Assembly (NCBI RefSeq): GCF_013141765.1
Contig: NZ_WHOD01000009.1
Span: 62,001 to 126,000 of the forward strand
Reading direction: 5' to 3'
Length of the DNA stretch: 64,000 nt
From: Paenibacillus foliorum
GTDB lineage: Bacteria > Bacillota > Bacilli > Paenibacillales > NBRC-103111
A program made the translations under genes and the position numbers. Positions 1 through 6,640 of this stretch are shown here, piece after piece (position 1 is the first letter of the stretch; every line of letters begins with the position of its first letter). The notes below the pieces were generated by a model, which saw only the letters and a program-made list of their open reading frames with translations, was not told where the DNA came from and did not search any database.

Positions 1-1
1 G

Positions 2-1930
2 CCGAGCAAGATTCAGACCGTATTGTTCGGCCCAGCGCTTCGAGTCCTTACTGAAAAAGTACCAATCGAATGCAGACGAGATCTATCCTCTATGGAGCTT
101 GGCATACACCAATCGATGAGTCACGCTTTGGATCAATACTACCCTGTGTTCGATGACAATAATGAAGTAATTGGTTTTCTGCTTTTAACCAGTTATTTGA
201 CTTCACGAAGTGAACAAAGAGGCCGTATCGCCAAAGGCCTGGTCCGACAATTCGAACTCGCTTTCCTTGCACAGCTTATGAACGAGGAACGGCTCAGACA
301 ATCGATTCGTTTGGAACAATTGAACGATCAATTAACCCATGAGAAAGAGTTTATCGGCAATCAACGCGACCTGATTAATAACATTTTGGAGTCTACACAT
401 GAAGGCATGATGCTCTGCGATTCGAAGGGCACACTGCTGTTCGTCAACCACCGCATGAGCGACTATATAACTCTAAGCCAACATATTGGGCAAAATTGGA
501 ACAAAGTGGGAGACTTTATTAGTCAGACCAGCCCTTCGTTTATGCCTATCTATCTGTCTGTTGAAGGCCTGCTGAATGGATCGCTTGATAAGCTTACCGA
601 GCGCTTCGTTTATTTGGACCAAGATAATCAACAGCGTTATGTTGAGCTCTACGCAACCAAGGTTGGTGATAAAGATAATCAAGTAGGTTATTTATTCGTA
701 TTCCGGGATCGAACAGAAGAAGAAAAAGTTGATGAAATGAAGAATGAATTCGTCAGTATCGTTTCCCATGAACTACGGACGCCGCTCGCAAGCGTATTGG
801 GTTTTATTGAAATCTTATTGCATCGCCAGCTCCCACCTGAAAAGCAGCAGAAATATATGGAAACCATTTATAAAGAAGCTAACCGTCTATCTACCCTAAT
901 TAACGACTTTCTGGATTTACAGCGGATGGAATCAGGCAAACAAGTGTATCACTTCGCTCCAGTCGATCTCGTCAGCCTGCTGGAAGAAGCCTCTTACCAA
1001 TGGAAGGGTAAACAGAGCCACCAGCTTGAGCTGCACGTTCCTGATAACGAAGTATGGATCCGTGCCGATTCCGACCGTTTTAAACAAATCATTCACAACC
1101 TGCTTAGCAACGCGATTAAATATTCACCTCAGGCCAATAAGGTTGATGTACGAATTGAAAAAAACGGCCAGCAGGTAAAGCTTCTCATTACTGACTACGG
1201 ACTTGGAATTCCGGATGAAGCCAAGGATAAGTTATTCTCTAAATTTTATAGGGTTGATAATTCAGACCGCCGCCAAATAGGAGGCACAGGCTTAGGATTA
1301 GCCATTGTGAAAGAAATCGTGGACGCACATCAAGGTTCAATTACCTTCATATCGGAAATGGGCAAAGGCACTACCTTTACCGTCGAACTGGAAACTCACA
1401 AGGTGCCAAGCGCCGAAGGCAGTATCATCGTCCTTGAAGACGATGACAACCTGGCCAAGCTAATCCAGATTGGACTTACCCGATTGAACGTCCCTACCGT
1501 TCACTTGCGTTCGGCCGAGGAAGGAATTATTGCTCTGAATCAAATTCGTAACCAAGCGCCGCTGCTTTGTATTGTAGATATCCATCTGGAAGGAACGAAA
1601 ACCGGATGGGACTTTATATCCGAACTCTACAAGCATCCCGACTATTTCCGAACCCCTGTCATTGTGTCGACAGCATTGGAACCACCTTTGGACTATCACG
1701 AGAAAGACCTTGAAAAGTTTCTGCGTAAGCCTTTTTCTATGGAGAAGCTGCTGGATGTTGCAGAGCATCTGCTCAACAACAAAGAGAATACGGCTTACAT
1801 TTTCCCAGCACAAAATGAAGAGCACATTAAAAACTCCTTGGAAAAGAATGGCATCCACATCAACGAGATCACCCGCGATCAAGATACCATTCAAGTCGAA
1901 CTATCACACAAACAAAATAAAGATACTTGA
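2..1930 (+). CDS. Hybrid sensor histidine kinase (PAS-HisKA-HATPase-REC), 5' end cut by window
   Basis: The frame is open to the left edge, so the true start lies outside; TTG at 23 is only the first in-window start codon. Counting from that TTG: sensor-like region 1-110, PAS-like domain about 115-230, HisKA with SHELRTP (His249), HATPase N-box around LLSNAIKYS (360), GTGLGL (421-426), then a receiver with acidic pocket EDDD (472-475), phospho-acceptor Asp519 (VDIHLEG), Thr550 and Lys569. About 60 residues follow the receiver. It has no membrane segment in the visible part, so it is probably cytosolic. A C-terminal receiver suggests an internal phosphorelay. The ligand and partner regulator cannot be seen. 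A strong terminator follows. Confidence 0.9.
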   Translation, partial: PSKIQTVLFGPALRVLTEKVPIECRRDLSSMELGIHQSMSHALDQYYPVFDDNNEVIGFLLLTSYLTSRSEQRGRIAKGLVRQFELAFLAQLMNEERLRQSIRLEQLNDQLTHEKEFIGNQRDLINNILESTHEGMMLCDSKGTLLFVNHRMSDYITLSQHIGQNWNKVGDFISQTSPSFMPIYLSVEGLLNGSLDKLTERFVYLDQDNQQRYVELYATKVGDKDNQVGYLFVFRDRTEEEKVDEMKNEFVSIVSHELRTPLASVLGFIEILLHRQLPPEKQQKYMETIYKEANRLSTLINDFLDLQRMESGKQVYHFAPVDLVSLLEEASYQWKGKQSHQLELHVPDNEVWIRADSDRFKQIIHNLLSNAIKYSPQANKVDVRIEKNGQQVKLLITDYGLGIPDEAKDKLFSKFYRVDNSDRRQIGGTGLGLAIVKEIVDAHQGSITFISEMGKGTTFTVELETHKVPSAEGSIIVLEDDDNLAKLIQIGLTRLNVPTVHLRSAEEGIIALNQIRNQAPLLCIVDIHLEGTKTGWDFISELYKHPDYFRTPVIVSTALEPPLDYHEKDLEKFLRKPFSMEKLLDVAEHLLNNKENTAYIFPAQNEEHIKNSLEKNGIHINEITRDQDTIQVELSHKQNKDT

Positions 1931-1956
1931 TATCAGCCAAAGCTGATTCATTCAGC

Positions 1957-2000
1957 ACAAAAGCCCGAAGTGTCCTATATCAGGACCTGCGGGCTTTTGT
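1957..2000. terminator. Bidirectional terminator between convergent genes
   Basis: Perfect 11-bp stem ACAAAAGCCCG (1957-1967) with CGGGCTTTTGT (1990-2000), plus an inner GTCCT/AGGAC pair. It has A-rich and T-rich flanks on both strands. It lies between the histidine kinase and the reductase, which converge. Confidence 0.85.
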
Positions 2001-2013
2001 TATACATGTCAAT

Positions 2014-2754
2014 CTAAAGATTCTCAACAACAGAGCCTTGAACAAACGATTCTCCTAAAAGAAATTCAACAAGCTTTTCAGCTGTTGCTTCAGGCGATTC
2101 AAGCATTCCTCGTTCCTTTACTTTTGCAAAGATTCGTGCGGATGCGAAGGTGCTTTGGTTAGCATTCCTTGCCTCCTCCTGCAAAAGAGTGTCAATCATT
2201 CCAGGCCAGACTGAAACTACTTTGACAGAAGATATACCTTCTCCTTGCTCCAGCCCCACACATTGAGAAAAAACATCTAACCCCGCTTTAGATGTAGAAT
2301 AAGCGCTCATCCCAGAAAGATGATTTTTAACAGACATAGAGGACACATTCAAGACCCTTTTTTCAACAGCAAGCTGCTTGGTAAAGCGAATAAAAAGTGA
2401 CGTGAGAAGCATCGGAGCAAGCAGATTGACATTCAGGTTTCTGGCCAATTCCTCACCACTTGCTTGTTCAATACTGGATAGCGGAGAAATAACCGCTGCA
2501 TTATTAATTAGATATATCCCTTCGGCTTTTGAACTATCTACCTTACTAAAGATGGACTGCATTAGTTCTTCAATTTGGTTGATATTATTTAAATCAAATT
2601 CGAAATAATTGATATTGGCATCACTGCTTTTAGATATTAAATCATCATTCTTCTTCCTTGAAATGCAAAATAAGCGATGGTCTTGAGCTATTAATTTATC
2701 AGCAATTGCTCGACCAAGCCCCCTAGATGTGCCTGTAACAATAAAATACTTCAT
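2014..2754 (-). CDS. Short-chain dehydrogenase/reductase, YueD (benzil reductase)-like
   Basis: This is a 246-aa classical SDR. The nucleotide-binding motif TGTSRGLG is at 7-14, NNAA at 84-87, catalytic Ser138/139, Tyr152 and Lys156 (YSTSK). The fold predicts a cytosolic NAD(P)H-dependent carbonyl reductase. The N-terminus (MKYFIVTGTSRGLG) resembles the Bacillus YueD/sepiapterin reductase-like group that reduces benzil; the substrate here is an inference. An AAGGAG lies 11 bases before the ATG. A perfect palindrome 28-41 bases upstream suggests control by a dimeric repressor. It is transcribed alone. Confidence 0.85.
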   Translation of the reverse strand: MKYFIVTGTSRGLGRAIADKLIAQDHRLFCISRKKNDDLISKSSDANINYFEFDLNNINQIEELMQSIFSKVDSSKAEGIYLINNAAVISPLSSIEQASGEELARNLNVNLLAPMLLTSLFIRFTKQLAVEKRVLNVSSMSVKNHLSGMSAYSTSKAGLDVFSQCVGLEQGEGISSVKVVSVWPGMIDTLLQEEARNANQSTFASARIFAKVKERGMLESPEATAEKLVEFLLGESFVQGSVVENL

Positions 2755-2781
2755 ATAATGAGCAACTCCTTATTTAGCACT

Positions 2782-2795
2782 AGATACTAGTATCT
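2782..2795. promoter_or_regulatory. Palindromic operator candidate upstream of the SDR gene
   Basis: AGATACTAGTATCT is a perfect 14-bp palindrome, 28 bases before the SDR start, next to an AT-rich TATAAG-like stretch on the minus strand. The TAC-n-GTA core is of the kind bound by HxlR/MarR repressors, but no such regulator is nearby. Operator function is inferred. Confidence 0.4.
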
Positions 2796-2860
2796 TATAC
2801 CAAATATAACCCATAATATGGAAATATTCAATAGAGTCTATAAAATACGCACACAAAGAA

Positions 2861-2890
2861 CGGGCTTGTTCGTCTACCGCGAACAGCCCG
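2861..2890 (-). terminator. Terminator of the transglutaminase operon
   Basis: Stem CGGGCTTGTTCG (2861-2872) with CGAACAGCCCG (2880-2890), one unpaired base, followed on the minus strand by a T-rich TTCTTT stretch. It is 20 bases after the transglutaminase-like stop codon. Confidence 0.7.
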
Positions 2891-2910
2891 CTCTTACCAA
2901 ACTTTTTTGT

Positions 2911-3774
2911 TCATCCTTCCAACCTTCTTACATCCACCGTGACATCCAGTATCTGACGCGCCGTGCCGCGGTAAACACCTTTAACAGGGACAATGTCCTT
3001 ATAGTCACGTCCATGGCCTAGCTTCACATAGCGCCAGCCTACCTCCGAGTTGTTCGTAGGGTCAAAGCCGAGCCAGCCTGTGCCAGGCACGTGCACTTCA
3101 ACCCAAGCATGCGAAGCCTGCTCGAAGTCGGCGCTGCCCCCTTGTAAATCACCCACAAAGTGGTACCCACTGACATACCTAGCTGGCAGCCCAATACTGC
3201 GGCACGCAGCTATCATAAGATGCGCATAATCCTGGCACACCCCCCGCTTCAGCTGCAGCGTATCGCTCACCTTCGAATGGACATGCGTTGCATAGGGGTC
3301 ATAAGTGAAGTCACGGTAAATGCCTTCGGTGATCTGCTTCGCCCAATCATAGTATCCATCCGGTCCGATCTCAAACCCCGCCGCATAAGCTGACAGCTCT
3401 TTGGTCACTTCGGTATATGCCGTAGGTAACAAATATTCAATATAACGATTCTGCAGCCGTTCGCTTTGCAGAAGCTCCCGCTGCTCCTCGAGGGGCACCC
3501 TTTTCAGTAAATCCCAGTTCTGATCCTGCGTTACTACCGTCGCCTTAGTCTTAATAACCAACTCACGATGGGGCTTACTGACTGAGAAGGAATGTACTCT
3601 ATTGCCGAAATAATCCTCATAAGTAAATAAAGAAGCGACCGGTTCAATCCACACCTCATGGTGAAAGCAGGATTGCCGGTAATTGGTCCGCGGTGTCAAT
3701 CGAAGCTCATTGACACTGTCTGCAACCGATTCCGCATACGTATAGCGGGTCACATGGTTGATCTCGATCTTCAT
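2911..3774 (-). CDS. Transglutaminase-like cysteine protease-fold protein
   Basis: A 287-aa protein. An N-terminal bacterial transglutaminase-associated beta domain (about 1-80) precedes a transglutaminase core with the full triad: Cys180 in GVCQDYAH, His222 in SHAWVEV and Asp238 in FDPTN. There is no signal peptide, so it acts in the cytosol. In this family the fold usually acts as a peptidase or amide-bond transferase. Its ATG overlaps the alpha-E stop by ATGA, so the two are translationally coupled. With the upstream ATP-grasp and alpha-E proteins it forms a widespread cluster predicted to make and cut or transfer a small peptide; the product is unknown. Confidence 0.9.
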   Translation of the reverse strand: MKIEINHVTRYTYAESVADSVNELRLTPRTNYRQSCFHHEVWIEPVASLFTYEDYFGNRVHSFSVSKPHRELVIKTKATVVTQDQNWDLLKRVPLEEQRELLQSERLQNRYIEYLLPTAYTEVTKELSAYAAGFEIGPDGYYDWAKQITEGIYRDFTYDPYATHVHSKVSDTLQLKRGVCQDYAHLMIAACRSIGLPARYVSGYHFVGDLQGGSADFEQASHAWVEVHVPGTGWLGFDPTNNSEVGWRYVKLGHGRDYKDIVPVKGVYRGTARQILDVTVDVRRLEG

Positions 3775-4730
3775 GCAGTGGCCTCCTCAAACTGGAAAAA
3801 GGCAGTAGCCATAGTCTTTCCAAGCCTATGACATGAAACCGTTAAGTGCTCCAGAAGCGTTGATACTTGCTGGGCTCGGAATTCATCGGGCTCTAGACAA
3901 GCCATCTCCGCTTTTACTTTCCCAGCTAGACGGACTGCTTTCTCATGAGGAATGTGATAATCCTGAGTCTGCAGCTCGATTCCCTTCAAATGCTTTTCCA
4001 ATTCGGTAAAGGAGAACTGGATCGATCGAGGAAAGCTTTCACTTCTAATCATAAATTCCATTATATGTTCAACCTGCATGCCATCCCCATAAAATCGCCG
4101 GAAAGATTGATAGCCGCTTACCGATTTAAGAACAGCTAGCATATTCGGGTAAGGAGTCGGTATATCTCGCCCCTCCAACAGCGTTCCCGCCACAGATTGC
4201 AGGATTCGGACTGTATTCTCAGCTCTTTCGAGAAACCTGCCGCTTTCGATGAAATGCCATTCATTTTGCCTTAACATTACCGAATTCTCTACACCCTGAA
4301 ACATAGCCATCCGTTCCTTAATATGTCTGTAGAAAGCATTAGGCGAATCTTTAATGATATCATCCACCTGCATTTCCCCGAGCCACAGATAGAAAGCATT
4401 TAGCACATCCCAAAGCTCACTCGGCAGCTTCTCCCGAAGCGTCCGCAGGTTATTCCTCGCTTGACTGACGCAGGAAAACAATGAATTCGCATTGCCCCGA
4501 TCCAGCGTAATGAATGAGAGTACATCTTTTTCCGTAAAAGCCTCGAACTGTTGTACGTACAAAGTACGGGCACCAAGCGCATCGATCAACCGCGTCCACT
4601 TATGATCCTTGTGAAGAAAGTCAGCTTCCTGCTGAATGTGATAGTGTACATCAATCAACCTAGCGTGGTTTTCCGCCCGCTCCACATACCGCCCTACCCA
4701 GAACAAAGCTTCTGCATTACGATTGAGCAT
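3771..4730 (-). CDS. Alpha-E domain protein (DUF403)
   Basis: The 319-aa protein is helical throughout, with the alpha-E family's N-terminal signature (MLNRNAEALFWVGRYVERAENHARL). The chosen ATG has AGAGG eight bases upstream; a GTG nine bases earlier would sit on the ribosome binding site. The biochemical role is unknown; in this conserved cluster it always accompanies ATP-grasp and transglutaminase-like proteins and may be a scaffold. It is the middle gene of the operon, 117 bases after the ATP-grasp stop and overlapping the transglutaminase start by four bases. Confidence 0.88.
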   Translation of the reverse strand: MLNRNAEALFWVGRYVERAENHARLIDVHYHIQQEADFLHKDHKWTRLIDALGARTLYVQQFEAFTEKDVLSFITLDRGNANSLFSCVSQARNNLRTLREKLPSELWDVLNAFYLWLGEMQVDDIIKDSPNAFYRHIKERMAMFQGVENSVMLRQNEWHFIESGRFLERAENTVRILQSVAGTLLEGRDIPTPYPNMLAVLKSVSGYQSFRRFYGDGMQVEHIMEFMIRSESFPRSIQFSFTELEKHLKGIELQTQDYHIPHEKAVRLAGKVKAEMACLEPDEFRAQQVSTLLEHLTVSCHRLGKTMATAFFQFEEATA

Positions 4731-4785
4731 GCTCATCACCTCTTCATTTATTGAACCAGCGGTGTTCCTACCCTACAGTTGCCGC

Positions 4786-4862
4786 CGCAAAACAAGCATT
4801 TCCCAAACAAACCCCTTCTAAACAAGTGCCTCCTATCCAAGCAACTTCTATGCAAGCACCCA
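4786..4862. repeat. Degenerate short tandem repeats between ATP-grasp and alpha-E genes
   Basis: On the minus strand a CTTG-nn-TAGAAG-like unit of 13-16 bases recurs about five times, starting at the last codons of the ATP-grasp gene. Examples are TGCTTGCATAGAAGT, TGCTTGGATAGGAGGC and ACTTGTTTAGAAGGGG. Several units repeat the TAG that ends the ATP-grasp frame. Function, if any, is unknown. Confidence 0.45.
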
Positions 4863-6299
4863 AGTATCCTTGCATCCCCCGCCCTGCGAAGAGTTTACAA
4901 CAAGCGAGCCTTCCTTAAGCGCCACCCGAGTTAATCCGCCTGGAATAACATGAGTGATACCATTACCCATTAGAACAAATGCCCTCAGATCGATATGCCG
5001 AGGTGCCATTCGCCCATCCAGCATCACAGGTGCACGCGACAGCTGCATGGTCGGTTGAGCAATATAGCGGTCCGGATCCAGTCTTATTTGTTCAGCGAAG
5101 GCAGTGATTTCTTGCTCTGTAGCCGCAGGACCGATAAGCATCCCATACCCACCAGATAAGGACGTTTCTTTAACAACCATCTCATGCAATCTCCCCAACA
5201 CGTACTCCCTCTCATCAGGACGAGACAGCAAATAGGTTGGCACATTGTTTAGGATAGGCTCCTCATTCAAATAGTAACGAATCATGTCCGGAACATAAGC
5301 ATATATGGCTTTATCATCTGCTATTCCTGTGCCAGGAGCATTAGCTATGGCAATATTGCCTGCGCGGTAAGCATTCATAATACCGGCTACACCTAACATT
5401 GAATCAGGCCTGAACGCCAACGGGTCGAGAAAATCATCATCAATGCGACTGTACAGCACATCTACCTGCTGCAGTCCTTTCATGTTGCGAATATAAATCT
5501 TATGGTCTATAGCTACCAAATCACGTCCTTCAACCAGATGAATCCCCATCTGTTGAGCTAAGAAGGCATGCTCATAATAAGCAGAATTGAATTCACCAGG
5601 TGTAAGCAAGGCAATGACGGGCTCGGATTTACGGGATGGAGACAGACTGCGGAGCGATGAAAGAAAATGGTTCAAGCTGTGCTCAACGTCACGGATAGAA
5701 CTGGAGAAGGTTAGTTCAGGAAATAGTTGATTCATAATGGATCTGCCTTTGAACAAATAGGAGAAGCCCGATGGAGAGCGCAGGTTATCCTCCAGCACAT
5801 AATAACGTCCATCTGCGTCACGTATCAAATCAATGCCCGAGGTAGTCATATATACACCGCCAGGAACATCAATATGCATCATCTCCGGCCTGAAATAACG
5901 ATTCCCCACTATCATTCTACGAGGAATAATACCCTCAGCGACAATTTCCTGTTTATGATACATATCGTATAGAAATTGATTTAATGCCTTCACCCTTTGC
6001 AGCAGCCCTCGTTCAAGCACAGCCCATTCATCACTAGGTATAACCCTCGGTATCATATCGAAAGGAATCGTTCTCTCCAGCGGCTGCGATTGTTCCGGCT
6101 GATAGAGCGTAAATGTAATCCCCTCCTCCAGCATGCGTCGGTTCATAGCTTTCTGCTTGGCAGCAAGCTCGTCACCCTTCATTTTGGAAAAGCAGCTGTG
6201 CGCCTGCTGATAGTGAGGACGCACTAGCAAGTCCTTCATAAACATCTCATCATAGAATGACTCCAGCGGATATGGAGTATTGTGGGAACGGTTGATCAT
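4848..6299 (-). CDS. Circularly permuted ATP-grasp protein (peptide ligase-like)
   Basis: The 483-aa product matches the circularly permuted ATP-grasp type 2 family (former DUF404/DUF407), with conserved blocks VRPHYQ, GNRYFRPEMM, YYVLEDNLRSPSG, YSRIDDDFLDP, NAPGTGIADDKAIYAYVP and the C-terminal RHIDLRAFV. The family is thought to join an amino group to a carboxylate using ATP; the substrate is unknown. Two starts are possible (ATG 6305 or 6299) and neither has its own ribosome binding site. I prefer 6299 because it overlaps the stop of a 14-codon leader ORF. It is the first large gene of the ATP-grasp, alpha-E, transglutaminase operon, driven by a promoter with two GlnR-type boxes. Confidence 0.9.
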   Translation of the reverse strand: MINRSHNTPYPLESFYDEMFMKDLLVRPHYQQAHSCFSKMKGDELAAKQKAMNRRMLEEGITFTLYQPEQSQPLERTIPFDMIPRVIPSDEWAVLERGLLQRVKALNQFLYDMYHKQEIVAEGIIPRRMIVGNRYFRPEMMHIDVPGGVYMTTSGIDLIRDADGRYYVLEDNLRSPSGFSYLFKGRSIMNQLFPELTFSSSIRDVEHSLNHFLSSLRSLSPSRKSEPVIALLTPGEFNSAYYEHAFLAQQMGIHLVEGRDLVAIDHKIYIRNMKGLQQVDVLYSRIDDDFLDPLAFRPDSMLGVAGIMNAYRAGNIAIANAPGTGIADDKAIYAYVPDMIRYYLNEEPILNNVPTYLLSRPDEREYVLGRLHEMVVKETSLSGGYGMLIGPAATEQEITAFAEQIRLDPDRYIAQPTMQLSRAPVMLDGRMAPRHIDLRAFVLMGNGITHVIPGGLTRVALKEGSLVVNSSQGGGCKDTWVLA

Positions 6300-6340
6300 C
6301 GCCATATGATGTTCGGTCTTGGATGCGCAAAATAGTACAT
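6296..6340 (-). CDS. Leader ORF (14 aa) translationally coupled to the ATP-grasp gene
   Basis: ATG at 6340 opens 14 codons reading MYYFAHPRPNIIWR and stops at TGA 6298-6296. The purine-rich GGGGAGGGAG lies about 8-11 bases before this ATG and is the only good ribosome binding site ahead of the operon. The TGA overlaps the ATP-grasp ATG at 6299 as ATGA. This is visible in the sequence; that ribosomes ending here restart on the ATP-grasp frame is an inference. Confidence 0.55.
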   Translation of the reverse strand: MYYFAHPRPNIIWR

Positions 6341-6373
6341 CCTAACCACTCCCTCCCCTCTTTTGCCGTTTAA

Positions 6374-6390
6374 TGTTATGTTACATGACA
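6374..6390. promoter_or_regulatory. GlnR/TnrA-type box, downstream site
   Basis: TGTTATGTTACATGACA fits the TGTNA-N7-TNACA consensus of the nitrogen regulators GlnR/TnrA. It lies some 50-60 bases downstream of the predicted transcription start, where bound GlnR would be expected to repress. It matches the second box closely. Confidence 0.5.
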
Positions 6391-6444
6391 TAAAACCAAG
6401 TGAAATATCCCAAAATCCGAATATTCAGAACCTTTATACCTACT

Positions 6445-6473
6445 ATCATATGCCTCACATCTTTTTATGTCAA
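6445..6473 (-). promoter_or_regulatory. SigA-type promoter of the ATP-grasp operon
   Basis: On the minus strand, -35 TTGACA (6473-6468) and -10 TATGAT (6450-6445) are separated by exactly 17 bases, a near-perfect housekeeping promoter. Transcription would begin near 6438 and cover the leader ORF. The -35 lies inside a GlnR-type box. Confidence 0.65.
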
Positions 6474-6484
6474 TATACATGACA
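6468..6484. promoter_or_regulatory. GlnR/TnrA-type box overlapping the -35
   Basis: TGTCAATATACATGACA fits TGTNA-N7-TNACA. Read on the minus strand its last six bases are the TTGACA -35 element, so binding should directly affect RNA polymerase. Confidence 0.55.
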
Positions 6485-6577
6485 AATAATTAACAATTAT
6501 TTTTTACATAATTTGTATTACTACAGCGCATGTTTCAGTATAGCCCAACGCCGCCATTCCATTCTCGAAAACACAAA

Positions 6578-6610
6578 TACCGCCCCGAATCCATTATGGA
6601 TGGGGCGGTA
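6578..6610 (-). terminator. Terminator of the chemoreceptor gene
   Basis: Stem TACCGCCCC (6578-6586) with GGGGCGGTA (6602-6610), extended by ATCC/GGAT around an ATTAT loop, followed on the minus strand by TTTGTGTTTT. It is 30 bases past the stop codon. Confidence 0.75.
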
Positions 6611-6640
6611 CATTTTTAAATAGAGCTTCGCGTCTATCGG

